Assembly: GCF_030272615.1 (NCBI RefSeq)
Contig: NC_081414.1
Location: 826,302,896-826,366,895, forward strand
DNA: 64,000 nt
Direction of reading: 5' to 3'
Origin: Cryptomeria japonica
Lineage: Eukaryota > Streptophyta > Pinopsida > Cupressales > Cupressaceae
The stretch's first letter is position 1; every line of letters begins with the position of its first letter. Of the stretch, positions 21,011 to 33,008 are shown in pieces. The translations under genes were made by a program, and so were the position numbers. Below the pieces are notes generated by a model. That model was not told where the DNA came from. It saw nothing but the letters and a program-made list of their open reading frames with translations, and made no database searches.

Positions 21011-22990
21011 TAATGGTGGGTGAAAAATGTGTGAATGAGAGATCAAGAGGAAAACTACCCTTTCCCTCTAAAGAGTGATGAGAGTTTCACTATGGATTTC
21101 CCTTCAAACACTTTTCATGCATTACATTGTTGGAAGAGGAGGGGGGGTTTCATTAGATTCAACCTCCAAAGAAGAAGATAAAATTCTAAATAAAATGGGA
21201 ATGATAAGTTAATCCCCTCTTCTATTTGGAATGGAAAGGAATTGATAGAATTATGTAAAGAGACTAAGTGCAAAAGTGACAAAGAACTGGTAATAACTCA
21301 ACATCGGAGTGTGGGATGAATTTGTGCACCTATATCTAGTAGTAATATTTTGAGATGAAGCCGCCCTACAAATTTGAGGAAAATTTGCCTGGACCGTGGC
21401 AGGAATGTACACAGTCCTCCAAAAAATCCGTGAAACGAAAAGGGTTTTTCTGCCTCTGCAAATGGAGTCCAAATCCAAAAGTATAGCTGTACACCTGCAA
21501 CCTACACACAAAAAAGAGAATAAAATGGGTTGGGATTGGGGGTTTTCCTTCAGGTCAAACCCCAATTTTGGAATGAATCAAGTAATGAAAGAAAGTACTT
21601 GCAAGTAAATGTAATTGAAAGACTGTAATGTAAATCACCTGAAGGGAGGTTGTAGATAGAATGTAGGTAGATTTTCTTGTGTATAATTGAATGTTGAAAT
21701 GGATCTCCTCTTCAATGGTCGAATCATTGAATTGAATGCAACACCTAGCCTTGAAGGGAGACTTGAGATGGTCAATGCTTGAAAGGGATGCTTGAATGCT
21801 TGAATATTCTTGAATTCTTGATCAAAAATTTTCACCTTCTTGAACTTATGAAAATGAGAGGGTAAATGCAACTTTTATACTTGTCAATTAGGATTAATGA
21901 AACTGATTTTTGTCACAGATCGACATCGAGGAAGTTTTCCCACTCACTACACAACCTTCAATGCAGACCAAAGAATGGTCCTGCCCCAAAATAGGGCAGG
22001 GATAGAGGCACCACTCCCCTTTCCTACCCTTTTCTCCAAGGAAGAGTGTAGAGAGGGTGGTGCAGAGGGCAAGGGAGAAGCAATTTTAGGGGGTTGAGTA
22101 GTATTCGGTCTCCGATCAGGCTAGGGGATTCAATTTCGCATGTGTGAGGACACTAATGCAGTCAAAAATTGCTAGGGTCACAATTTTATGATACTACATT
22201 TAGCTCCCACTTTAGCGAGAGTATGAGCATATGCCAATATTGTCAGTAAAGTACAAGGAAATAAGATTGGAAGACTTTTATCACATCAAGGAGGCAAGAT
22301 GTAGCAAGCTCCTAGTGGACTTAGGATCTTACTACTTCGATTGACAAAGTAAAAGGGAAGATCGAGAAGGGGAGAACCATGACTGCAAGTAGAAAATTTC
22401 CCCTCACTATGGGTCATGAAAGCAAGGATACCAAAGATTATAAAGCAACAAAGTTCACTAAGTAATTATAAGTATCAAGAAGGAAAAATATGAGCGGAGT
22501 GTATGCTCCCACGTTAAAGGAATCACGCATGCCTTATTGGGAGTGATTGCTTTAAGGTAGGATACACCCAAGAGAGAAAGAAGAGAGGGAGCATGTTATC
22601 GCAAGGATTTAACCCCCAAGGAAAAATCCAAGAATAATGAACACAAAACATAAGGTAGTTTCACTTTCCTTGGGGTCAATATGTTGTATGATAACTCATG
22701 TATATCATATATGTATGTGCATATAATAATCATCATTCCCCAAAGAAAAGACACTACCTTGGAAGAAAGGGAAGAGAGGATGTCTTTTGAGTCAACGTGA
22801 AAGAGACCAAGAAAAAATCTCAATGCTTTGCATCATCCCCAAATAGTCATTAAGGGAATAATAGAAGAACATGGATACACAGAGAAGAATATCCACAAAA
22901 GAGAAAGAGAGGAGAGAGAGAGAGAGAAGATCTACAGTGCTAATATTACTAATCTAGCATGACATTTGCCTCCCAATATTGGTGATCACT
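21011..22990. other. Unclassified region, possibly 3' part of element I
   Basis: No supported gene. Contains a purine-rich stretch and a (GA)n microsatellite at 22904-22930. On the minus strand it follows the gag-protease unit I, so it may hold that element's 3' untranslated region and LTR, but I found no matching terminal repeats. Confidence 0.35.
22904..22930. repeat. (GA)n microsatellite
   Basis: Run of GAGAGAGA interrupted once by AGG; on the minus strand it is a polypyrimidine tract shortly after the gag-protease frame of element I. Confidence 0.8.
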
Positions 22991-22993
22991 ATT

Positions 22994-24271
22994 TCAGGAA
23001 GGCGAGCAACACAACAAAGGAACGACGTTGAGTACAGCAGTTGGATCTATCACAAGATCCAAACAAGGACTATGCTCATGTTGTAAGTCACTTTGTTCGA
23101 TTCTAGGAGGTAGGATTAGGGTTTGTGAAAATAGAGTTGATAAATTCTTCTCCACATCAACATATCCATACTCACTATCAGAGGCATTAGGAGTTGTATT
23201 GCCATCATGAATAACATTTTCACTCATTTCTTCATCAAATTTTAGAGAAAGAGGAGCAAGAACACCAATAGGAGTAAATTCATCACATGTTTTGTGCAAC
23301 TCATAATTTGGAGATGTAGTTTGAACATCTTGCTTACAAGAAAAGAGAATCATGTCAACTATTGGAGTCTTAGTAGATAGAGTATTTTAAGGGACAACTT
23401 CACCAGCTTGAACATGGCATCTTCATCGATGCTCTCTTGCACAACAATTCCATCGAGTCTTAGTGGAAGGCTCAGAAGGAGGAGGAACACTTGAAAAAGC
23501 GGGAATGTTTCTCTCCTTGATAGTTGAAGGTTTAGGTTGAACAAGAGGAGAAACATGCCTCTTCTCTTGATAAAAGGAAGGAGGTGGAACTATGCCATAC
23601 AAAGGAGGAATATTAGGTGTAGAAAGGAGACTAGGTCCACCATGAGGAGGAGGTACAAGTCTAACCTTAGGAATAATAATGTTCTTATTCTTAGGAGAAG
23701 GTATAGTCACATCCATAGGAATAAGTTGACGATATTCCTTAGGAGGGAGATTAGTTCTATCCATGAGGGGAAGAACTTTATCTTCAAGTATGATAGGAAT
23801 TTCAAGTGTTGGGGATCTAGGTTGACTTAAGGATAAGATGATATCTTTCTTCCATTTTTTATAAGATTGAAAAAGAGCATCACTCCTTGATGGAAGAGAT
23901 TGAAATTGTTTAGGCCAAAAGAAATCAATAGGAACACTAGGGCTTCTTTCGGATGGATGAAATAAGCTTTGGTTCATGGTTATGATTTCTCCATTGTGAG
24001 GAAATGTTAGACACTTATAGATTGGAGAAGCAATAGCCTTCATGGAAGATAGCCAAGGATATCCCAACTTCACACGGAATTGCTTAGAAGAGGGCATGAT
24101 AACAAAGTAGACATCCATGGATTTAGTATGAACTTCAATAGGAAGGGTGATAGTGCCAATGGTAGGACAAGAGAATCCATCGAATAACTTCACAACCACA
24201 TTAGAAGCATCATATATTGGTTTATGCAATCGTAAAGTGAAAAGATACTCCTTAGTGATGGCATTAACCAT
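22994..24271 (-). pseudogene. Element I protease and proline-rich tail
   Basis: Continues the protease after a TGA: MVNAITKEYLFTLRL, IGTITLPIEVHTKSMDVYF, and KLGYPWLSSMKAIASPIYKC, the retropepsin LGxPWL block. The active-site Asp is in ALIDPS before the stop, without the usual Gly-Gly/Thr-Gly. After about residue 95 comes a proline-rich tail (for example PPPHGGPSLLSTPNIPPL) to a stop at 23423, and in the same frame a further acidic stretch to 22994. No RT motifs follow. Confidence 0.65.
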
Positions 24272-25063
24272 TCAAGAGGGATCAATAAGGGCACCATGAC
24301 AAGGTATATCCTTAACCTTCGCAACTATGTATAAAGGGCCATCAGGTGCTCTAATGGTCTTACTAGGGTCAAATGTAATACAAGGATCCTTAGGCGTATC
24401 TTTTTTTTCTACCATATTTACCAAGTTCGGAGCCATAGAGGTGAATTCCTCAGAAGAGAAAGAAGTAGGCATAATCTCAATCATGTTAGAGGTATGAGAA
24501 GGAAAGGAATCAGTGAAAATATTAAGCTTTTGATTAGGAGGAGCTACTGATTTATTACCTTTATCATTCACACCTACCACATATATAGTATTGTTAACAA
24601 TCAAATTCTGAATCTTATTTTTCAATGTGAAACGTTTCTCAATATCATGACTAGGTTGATGATGAAATTGACAAAATGAATTGTTATCAAAATAAGGGGA
24701 TGCAAGTTTAGAAGGATAAAGTTGTTTTATAGGACGAAGTTTGATAACATTTCTTTGCAACAACTAAGACATAATACTATGTAAAGATTTATTCCAAGGA
24801 GTAAATTGTCTTTCTCTTTGGAAAAAATTAGAAATAGAAGGCACACCTGTTGTAGCATTCACATTGTTGTTGTTGATTGTATCATTGAACTTGATGAAGC
24901 TTTTTGTTGGTTTGAACTTCACAAATGGTTTTTGAACACTCTCCCCGTTATCACTCAGAGCCATAGGAGTGGATTTCTCCATTTGACTCAGACAATTGCT
25001 AATTGTGGAGTGTTGCACACACTTGTGCAAAGGAAATAAACTCAGACAAAAGAAGCTTTTCAC
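24272..25063 (-). pseudogene. Element I gag C-terminus and zinc motif
   Basis: Contains FCQFHHQPSHDIEKRFTLKNK, the CxxH...H variant finger found near the gag-protease boundary of Tat-type gypsy elements, with Arg where the last Cys is expected. It ends ...CHGALIDPS followed by TGA, just before the protease flap. Same frame as the next part, separated by stops. Confidence 0.65.
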
Positions 25064-25130
25064 TGATATCTTTTTGTAAATTAGAAATGAAAATTATTTG
25101 AATATCATTATTAAGTACATGAAAATAAAT

Positions 25131-26165
25131 TTAAGCACACAATTGCTTATATCTACCAATGAAATTAGTCACTTTTTCTTTAACACCTTGTTTACAATGC
25201 ATTAAATCAGTCAAAATGATTTTAGGTCCAATGTTGTTTTGAAATTGTTGGATGAAAGCATTTGCCAATTGTTGAAAAGAAGTGATAGAATAATAAGGCA
25301 AAGAGAAATACCATTGTAAAGCCTTATCTCTTAGTGTTCTTGTAAATAATTTTGCAAGCAATCTTTGATCATAAGCAAAATCGGTACACAAGGTTTGAAT
25401 TGTTTTGACATGCATAAGAGGATCACCTTTTCCATTATAGAGTTCTAATTGAGGGACCTCAACATGTTTAGGTGGCATGACTTTAATAATATCAAGAGAA
25501 AGTGGGCTCGCAACATCAAAGGTGGGAACACTAAACTTGGATTGACTCATAAAAGCAATTTGTTGCTGTAAGGAAGACATGGTTTGAGAAAGATTGTTAA
25601 TTGTTGATTTAGTAGAAGAATTGATGTTAGACATAGTTGATTGAGAAGGTGGTGTGATGTTATTGAAAGAAGGCATGGACTGAGAAAAAGGTGGTGAGAT
25701 ATTATGATAATTAGGTAGAGGTGATGATTGGGTAGGAAAAGGGACACTTAAAGGAGGAACAAAGTTGTTGAAGGAATAGCCCCCTTGTGTCACATTGATT
25801 GGTTGAGGGATAATAGGATCACTTATTGAAGATATAGGTAAAGATGGAGGATTTAATGAAGAAGAGGGATTGCCCCCATGACTAATTGTTGTAGGGATGA
25901 TATTTTGAGTTGAAGCAGCCATGATGCTGGAGGTAAAAGTAGGATTACTAGTCATAAGAGTAGTTAAAGGAATCGAAGGATTGACTTGTGTTGAGGGTTG
26001 TGAATAACCTAGAGTTTCGCCATAGCTCTTGATAGGAATGACATTAGAATCAACAATATGTGCAATGCCATGTAATATATCAACTCCATTCTTATCACTT
26101 TGAATCATGTGCTTAAGGCCTTCAATTAATGGAAGAGCTTCACTATTAGGGTATTCTTGAGACAT
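25131..26165 (-). pseudogene. Element I gag
   Basis: Starts at ATG 26165 (MSQEYPNSEALPLIEGLKHM). Residues 40-230 are Ser/Pro/Thr/Asn-rich and repetitive (SPPFSQSMPSFNNITPPSQS). The retrotransposon gag domain follows from about residue 240: LELYNGKGDPLMHVKTI, then LRDKALQWYFSLPYYSITSF and FIGRYKQLC. It stops at TAA near 25131; a frame slip lies between here and the next part. This would be the capsid protein of a gypsy element. The low-complexity N-terminus is unusual but open for 344 codons. Confidence 0.75.
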
Positions 26166-26539
26166 CCATTGTTGAAAGTTAACAAATTGTTTGCTAAAAT
26201 TTTGAATGATAAGGAATTTCTCTAATTAGTAATGTATTGTTTGACAACTGGCTAGGGTCTTGGGCCCAACTCAGCTCTAAATATGGGATTCCTCTTTCAC
26301 AAAAGAAAACATATTCTCTTATTGTTATAACTACTAGTTGTTTTTTTCCTGCCAAGGTTTTGGACACTGATTATTTTTTGAAGCAATTAAAATGGCTGGA
26401 GGCTCTCCTTTTTTGGACATATCTACTAAGTAGATCTACATGATGTTGAAAGATGATTACTCTATCTTCTCTCGAGTCAATCAGTATTAGGGTCTTGAGT
26501 GGCCTAAGTCTAGGTGGCAATTTTTTTATTTTCATTTTT
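26166..26539. other. Spacer between element I and LINE fragment
   Basis: AT-rich, with short open frames on the plus strand that I do not recognise (around 26237-26443). No feature supported. Confidence 0.4.
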
Positions 26540-27183
26540 GGCATTCCCTCATTGATCCTAAGAAATCTTGTTTTAGATGGCTTTTACTTCTTAAAAAGTT
26601 AGTTGTAGGTTCTTTTTTATCTGTTGTGGGTCCTAAACCTATTAGGTTTGGAGTGTGCAATGTTTAGGAGTCTTTTGAGAATTTGTCTTTTGAATGTGAG
26701 TTTGTCTGTGGTGTGTGGTCCATCTTCCTTGGTTCTCCCATTATCTAGAATCATCGGCCTGGACCTTCTTGGAGTGAAATCCTTGGTGGTTTTGTGGAGT
26801 CCATTGATCTTAGTTTGAACCGGTTCTGGTTTGTTTTGTCTTGTGAAATCCTTTGGTTTCTTTGGAAATAAATAAATGGAGAAGTATTTCAAAACAAGAG
26901 GAGGCTTACTGGGTTTAATATTAAACCCACACACTTTTACATTATGTCTCAAGTTTTTGTTGTTCTGGAGATCTCAAAAGATAGGTTCATGATTCTAGTC
27001 TGGGAGTGTGTTCTTCATATTTTCAAGGCGCATATCCAGTCTGTTCAATATTTCAAGAAGCACATGCATATGTTACACCCCAATGAAATTGACACATTGG
27101 TTCAAGATATGCAGAGACTCAAGATTGAAGATGCAGATGGTTCTTCTCCTAGGATTGGGGAAAATGTTCTTGGTGCTCATTGA
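26540..27183 (+). pseudogene. LINE-type RT C-terminal zinc-finger (zf-RVT) fragment
   Basis: Frame 26540-27183 reads CFRWLLLLKKLVVGSFLS, then CNV-ESFENLSFECEFVCGVW, then ILWFLWK-INGEVFQNK. This matches the zinc-binding domain after the RT of plant L1-like non-LTR elements (C..C...E...F.C...VW, then W.LWK.RN...F.NK). Internal stops are TAG and TAA. RT itself is missing. The tail (HPNEIDTLVQDMQRLKI) is open to 27181 and ends 20 bp before the LTR of D. Confidence 0.6.
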
Positions 27184-27203
27184 CTAGTATTGTGGGTTAT
27201 ATT

Positions 27204-28630
27204 TGTAGACGTATAAAAATGACCACTTTCCTAAATGAATATTTAATGTTCATTTTATTCTCATTCCTCTATTTAATTAAATTCAGTTTAATTAAATCAC
27301 TCACATTCATCTATTTGATAAAATAAGTTACTCAATTTATTTAATTAAATTCACCTAGGCCTTTCATATCATTTAATTAAATAAATCACTTTATTTAATT
27401 AAATCCCCTTTCTTCTCTTTTTAATTAAATTTAAATTTAATTAAATTGTTCACTTCAAATAAATAAATCTAATTTATTTAAATCCTCCACTTGCATCTAT
27501 TTTGTTGAAATAAAGCAATTTATTTTAAATAAAATTACCCTACATTCACTTGCATTCTCCTACATCTTCCACTTGCCTCTCTAAACCCTTTCTAAATTCT
27601 TCTAATCTATTATTTATTAGCCTAACCCATCTACTAAACATTATCACATCCCTAAACAAAGGGAAGTCACTTCTCAAACCCTTAAAGTCTTCAATAACCA
27701 TTAAAGGCTTTTTATCCTCAACAACTTAACCATTTAAGTCTCTTACATAACCATTACTGGTTAACTCAACCTTCTTACATGGTTGGAGACTTTTTGCCTA
27801 ACTCAACCCTCATCTAACCATAGGGTCTCATCAAGCATTCATTGCTTTGACCATGGTTATTCCTTTAACCCTTACACAAGAGTTTATCCTTTGGGTAAAA
27901 GCTTTATCCAATGGATTTTCTTAACCTAACCTTAACCTTTACCTTCTAAGGCAACCATGAGGTCTTCTCAAGCATTTAATGCTTCTTGCATCTCCTCTCA
28001 AGCAGTCTCTTGTTGACAATTGTCACCATTTCATTGGTGAGAATTGAGTGCATGGATTGATAACTTTCAATCCTAGCCCTTGATAAGATCATCCAATCTT
28101 GACCATCCATTTCCCTATTTTTTCTATAAATAGAGCCCTCGTTCTCTCATTCTCATATATCCAAGCCTTTAGCATCACACTTATAGGCATTTTACTAAGC
28201 ATTTAATCTCTCTATGAATAGAAATAATATAATAAACATTTTAGAAGCATTTCTATCATCATAAATAATCATATTAAACTAGTATATCATGTTTGGATAG
28301 TTCTTTTGCTAATAATTTCATCTTATCATCATATCCATACTATTTTAATTCATACCTATTAATATCATGCACATTTAGGATTGCATTCATATTAGATTGG
28401 TCAAAACATCCCTCATTCTCATGATTGTTATCCCTAAGTCACTTTGCTCAGTGATCTGAGAGAAAAAGCATTGGCTTATAGGGTCTTGTGAGATAGAGAG
28501 CAATGGAACAACCCTTGGGAAGTTGAGCTATTCCACACAGCTCCATAGCTTGCACCAATAGTCCCATTGGTGTGTGGACGAGTCCTGAAATCATAATATT
28601 CGTTTCATTGAGCCACTTTTCCCGCATACA
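27204..28630 (+). repeat. Element D 5' LTR
   Basis: Starts TGTAGACGTATAAAAATGACC and ends CACTTTTCCCGCATACA, 1,427 bp. A TATAAATA box at 28125-28132 marks a promoter. The first half is dominated by TTTAATTAAATT-type sequence. Order of landmarks matches the 3' LTR of element A. Confidence 0.65.
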
Positions 28631-28634
28631 TTTC

Positions 28635-28652
28635 TGGCACCCACCATGGGGC
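28635..28652 (+). other. Element D primer-binding site
   Basis: TGGCACCCACCATGGGGC, four bases after the LTR end, has the TGGCRCCCACCRTGGGG form common in plant gypsy elements. I do not assign the tRNA with confidence. Confidence 0.6.
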
Positions 28653-28729
28653 TTAACCCCATTTATCAAATCATTTTTTATGCAGAACTAACTTTGTAGG
28701 TACGCGAACAACTGGAATCGGCGCGTTGA

Positions 28730-28950
28730 TACCCTTTTGTAGTGCATTTGGCTAATTGTTTAGCGCGTTCATACCATACCTTAGCGCATATAGACTTAAA
28801 TTTAGCACATATCATTTCTTCTATTTCCTGTAGATATTAGCACTTTAAAACATCAGTGTAGCACATACATGCAACAGTATAGCACACTGAAATTATCAGT
28901 TAGCGCATCTATACCATTTTGTAGCGCATTTGATTTATAGATTAGCATGT
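28730..28950 (+). repeat. Spaced TTAGYGCAT motif array 1
   Basis: About ten copies of TTAGCGCAT or close variants (TAGTGCAT, TAGCACAT, TAGCGCGT), at steps of roughly 20-25 bp with unrelated sequence between them. Confidence 0.6.
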
Positions 28951-30151
28951 AGAAAACATAAAGAAAAAAACACAGTTGTAACCGAGACAGAGAATTAGAC
29001 TTGTAGAAGTCCAATGTGAAAATTTCATCACTAATAGGTTTTTTTAATTGTAGGTAACTAATGTTTGTTTGTAGGTTGGGAGAATTGTCTTTTACCAAAT
29101 GTTAGGCTTTTGACTAAATTTTTAATTTCTAACGTTGTTAAGCTAGTCATTTAAAAAAATTCTTCATTTCCTTGTTTAGTAAAATTGAACTCACTTTCCC
29201 TTTGAAGTTACATAAAAAGAACAACAAATAAAAACCATTTTATTGCTTTTTTGGATGAAAATACTTTATTTTGGGGTTTAAAAAGAACAAGACAAACTTT
29301 ACCTTTCCAAACATTTTAAAAAGAACCTCACCATCCTTTGGTGTTTAAAAAGATTCACTTTACTTTGCAAGTTAAAGAACCTCATTTTTTCAAGAATTTT
29401 TAGGCAAAGAAAAAGAGGGAAGTCCTTCCCCTTTATTGAATTCATTTTGTTGACCATAAACAAAAATTTGCTTTGTTGACCAGGATTTCATTACTTAGAT
29501 TTAAAAATAATTGATTTGAGAGATAAAACAAACATCATGGTTTTGGGAGCAACATCTCCAAATATAAGTTAGAAAATCATTGCCTTTGAAGGTTAAAAAG
29601 AAATTTATGTGCCTTGTCTCGAAAGTGGAAGGAATATGCTCTCCCCTTAACTAGGTGACCAAATGGCCAAACCACTCTTATGCTTTCAGTATTTCAAGAA
29701 TTTACAACCTTTAGTAGGTCTTCCCTCCCAAGGAGCTAATAACTCTTAAAGCCATTACGACCGGTGAGAGGGGAATGACCTAAGTGGGAAATGACTTTAT
29801 CGTCAAGTGTTCCAACCCACTATAATCAAAAGTGGAGGGTGGCGAAAGTCCCTTTCAATGGTTTTGTACAGCGATTAGCCTTCCCCCAGTATCTTTACAA
29901 TATGTAAAGTCTTTGATCTAAAGGTTGGGAAGCCTCCTGAGGGCGTTTATCATTGACGACTGAATAGGAAGCTTGATTACGAACCATAGAAATAGAAACC
30001 TTGAGCTAAGTTAGTTTCCAAACATCTTCAATATCATAGTACAAGGGTGGGGAAGAATCTATCCCCAAGATTACTCACCATATATCTCCCAAGATAGCTA
30101 CTCTATTGTGAAGCAATTCACTTTGGGTTAATTTCTAGAAAAAGGCAAAAA

Positions 30152-30168
30152 AAATGGGTGCCCACTAC
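30152..30168 (+). other. Second primer-site-like sequence
   Basis: GGGTGCCCACTACGGGG resembles the primer-binding site at 28635 (GGCACCCACCATGGGG) and follows an LTR-like stretch. It may be the primer site of an older or inserted LTR. Confidence 0.4.
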
Positions 30169-30459
30169 GGGGTGACATGACTATTTGAGCTGACGGAGTA
30201 TCAAGGCTAGTGGACTATGGTATTGTTGATGACCTTTGAATAAAGAGTCTATCTGAATTGTATTATCTGTATCCAAACCTGTGAAAACATTAGGGATTTG
30301 AACACATCCTCGCAGAACATACACTCTTTGTTTAGAATAGGCAAAAATGGTTGTCTTTTTCATGTTGTGTTTGCATTTTATACTTCAGAAAATCATCTCT
30401 CACAGTTAAGAAAGTGTTAAATTTCTAGAAAAAACCCACAAGCAAAACAAAATAGGGCA

Positions 30460-30830
30460 GTTTAGCACATAGGAACCACAGCCTAGCGCATCTAGAGAAA
30501 ACTTTAGCACATAGGAGCTGAAACTTAGTGCATTAATTCTGAAAAACAACGCATAACAATCTAAACATTGGGAAACTAAACATTAGTGCTTCTTAAAGAC
30601 ATATTAGTGCATTGAAGCATCAACCTAGTGCATTGAGGGCAAACTCTAGTGCTTTGATTCTAAATTTTAGTGCATACTCAGGACAGATTAGCACATAACC
30701 ATTCCTTAAAAAATAGAAGTCAAAACATTGTCTTAGTGCGTAACACAGGAAATTTAGAGCATTGGTAGTTTTAAACAGTGCGTCTGAGTCAAAATTTAGT
30801 GCATCCGGTCTCTGTCTTAGTACATAGATA
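30460..30830 (+). repeat. Spaced TTAGYGCAT motif array 2
   Basis: At least fifteen copies of TTAGTGCAT, TTAGCACAT, TAGCGCAT and variants at steps of about 20-30 bp. The motif is the same as in array 1; spacing is not a constant multiple of three, so a protein-repeat explanation is unlikely. Confidence 0.6.
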
Positions 30831-31169
30831 AAACTGTGAAAAACGGGGAGCAAAACTGAACCTTCCAGAAAAATTTTAAACATCAATTTCAAACACCCTT
30901 TTGGATCTTCAATCAACTTCATCAGGCAAAACTTGAGTCAAAGCATCAGAACTATTCCAAACAATCAAACAAGACATTCTTAGAGAAAAAGTTGTCAAAA
31001 CTTCGAGATTAGTTAAGTATAACACTTTCTCCTATCAAAATTGGGTAATATCATCACCCTGATCAAAAGGTCTACCAATTAAATGGATTACATCATCAAA
31101 ACATAAATAGTTTAAACGTAAGTTGTCAAATCGATTTTCCATATCGGGAAAGCTCTTATTCCATATCAT

Positions 31170-31547
31170 TTGATGCACTTTGACATGAGGGAGAATCTAA
31201 ACCTTCATTTGATAAAAGTAGGCTTAAGTTTTCAAAGAAAGTATCATAATCCAAACAAATCAAAAGAAACCATTGATCGCTTGTGTATGACCACTCCTCA
31301 TATTTTCAAAAGAAAAAGTCTTCATCCCAACACTAAGTTGAAGAAACGACAACCTAGTTCCCAAAAACTTGTTAAAAGGAATAGATTTCTTTACATCAAT
31401 CGCCAACTCTTCAAATCTCATTGCACATTTCTTCATCATATGCGCTTATATCTTCAAGATAATTCAAACAAATTTGACAAAGAGCCATTGAGAAGTAGAG
31501 CCTTTTGCCAAAAATCAACATTCAACCAACGCTTAAATTGTGGAGGA
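31170..31547 (+). pseudogene. Element D gag, N-terminal part
   Basis: Open frame from 31170 with basic composition (for example TKLKKRQPSSQKLVKRN) running into the copia insertion after NCGG at 31547. It continues in phase after the second GAGGA at 46691-46695 with INPNFFPKVCITYNIPQFE. This join of frame is the evidence that both halves are one gene. I do not recognise a domain in this part. Confidence 0.6.
31543..31547 (+). repeat. Target site duplication of element C (left)
   Basis: GAGGA; the identical pentamer is at 46691-46695 directly after the right LTR. Confidence 0.9.
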
Positions 31548-32937
31548 TGTTGGATATCATTGGCCTGTGATGAACCACCATGTTGATATAATAATAATGT
31601 ATGTTGTCATTGATGTCAATAAGTGTGAGTGAACCGGTATCAGATTGAAAAAAGTTGGTGAACCGGTATGAAGAGGCTTGAAGAGATGTAGTGAACCAGT
31701 TTCAAGGTTTCACTAAGTGTGACTACCGGTTGGTAGGCCGATCTAGCTTGAGAGATGCAATCGATGATACTCTGTGATGAGTTAGCTAAGAGATGTGAAT
31801 GAGATCAAGGTACCACGTCAACCTTGTGCGTGTGAAGGATTGAGGTATGAGAAGATCGACTACATTTGGAGCCTGCCTCAGGAATGACCATTCTTCTTAG
31901 TGGTATGAGAAGAAAGCATGATGGGTTACTAATTCCCATGTGCGGTGATGAATGAACGATGCAGATTGTCTTGTGATCTGTTTGAATTTGTAATACTCTA
32001 TGCAATGTGTTTGGATGGTCAGGAATGGACCGCCTATGTTGTAAACCTAAGATGCTTAGGGCTTAGGGTTTATTCTACTGACCTAACTATTGTCTATAAG
32101 GTTGATGATGTTTATTATTGTAAAGTTGTTGGTAGATGTTGTGTGTATCCAAGTGATGAGATACTTGCCAGACCAGTAAGAGGAAAACTGCAGAAGTGTG
32201 ATTGTAGAGTAGAGGAAATGAAAAGGATCTGCCTTGGCATGTAATGTTGTTATCAGATCAGTAGTTTTTCCTATTATCTTCTAATCATTTCAACAGATGG
32301 AAAATCCCTTTACCGGGTAGCTTTAATAGAATTATTGTAAAACCTATAACCAGGTAACTCAAGATCATTGAGTTCTTCAAATCCTCTAGCAAGGTAACCT
32401 TTAACAGGGTATATAGCCATCCCTTAACCGGGTGATCTCTAACGGGATCGGTTCCTAACAGAACCTTATTGTAAAGTCTTTAACTAGACTAGGCTTCTAA
32501 TAGGGCGAGCTTCAAAAGAGTTCAAAAATAAGCTTGTGGGTATTCATCCCCACTGTGGTTTTTCCCATTTGGGTTTCCACGTGAAAAATCTATGTTATGT
32601 GTTATGCATTTTTCATGTGATGTTTATGAAGTATTTGGTTGAAAGATTATGCATGCAGAGTTAATAGGTTATGGTATTTCTAGTATACCACATGCATATG
32701 TTTATGGGTGAAGTTGTTATCAAGTATTGATCATATTTGAAGTGTTCAAACTTATTAGTTTATGGTATCTGATGTCTTACTGTGTTTAACTGGTATTGCC
32801 ATGGTTAAGTTTAGTAATGGTGATAACCAGTTGGTATTGCTTTAACTAGATAAGTTGTTGAGAAATTTTTTGCCTATACTGATTCACCCCCCCTCTTAGT
32901 ATCGGTTGGGGTATCTGCTATTCATCATTATTCATCA
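31548..32937 (+). repeat. Element C 5' LTR
   Basis: TGTTGGATATCATTGG to TTATTCATCA, 1,390 bp. It repeats at 45253-46690. Inner part shows a run of loosely repeated CCTTTAACxxGGTAACT-like phrases (32300-32480) and a C tract 50 bp from the end. Confidence 0.92.
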
Positions 32938-32939
32938 AT

Positions 32940-32951
32940 TGGTATCAGAGC
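32940..32951 (+). other. Element C primer-binding site
   Basis: TGGTATCAGAGC, initiator-Met type, two bases after the LTR. Confidence 0.88.
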
Positions 32952-33008
32952 GCATCCAGGTCCTCGGTGATATAAGCTTAACCACTTGAGGTAAAAGATC
33001 TTGTTGTA

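Larger units (their letters stand above)
22994..26165 (-). mobile_element. Element I: gypsy gag-protease unit without pol
   Basis: A minus-strand unit with gag, a zinc-finger-like motif and protease followed by a proline-rich tail, and then no RT, RNase H or integrase. It could be a non-autonomous gag-only type or a deletion product. The three coding parts are described separately. Confidence 0.65.
28653..31169 (+). other. Element D leader
   Basis: About 2.5 kb without a supported gene. It holds two arrays of a spaced TTAGYGCAT motif (28730-28950, 30460-30830) and a second primer-site-like sequence near 30152. The part from 29099 (TGTTAGGC) to about 30150 looks LTR-like in composition and may be an inserted or duplicated LTR. 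Confidence 0.5.

Noticed and set aside
28730-30830. CRISPR-like array
   Set aside because: The repeated unit is only 9 bp, imperfect, in a plant retroelement leader, without cas genes.
30620-30922. 100-codon minus-strand frame with repeated ALxF-like residues
   Set aside because: The pattern comes from the TTAGYGCAT motif in antisense; spacing does not keep frame.
31805-32244. Frames of 66 and 99 codons
   Set aside because: They are inside the C 5' LTR; a similar frame appears at 45673-45924 in the 3' LTR, as expected for a repeat.
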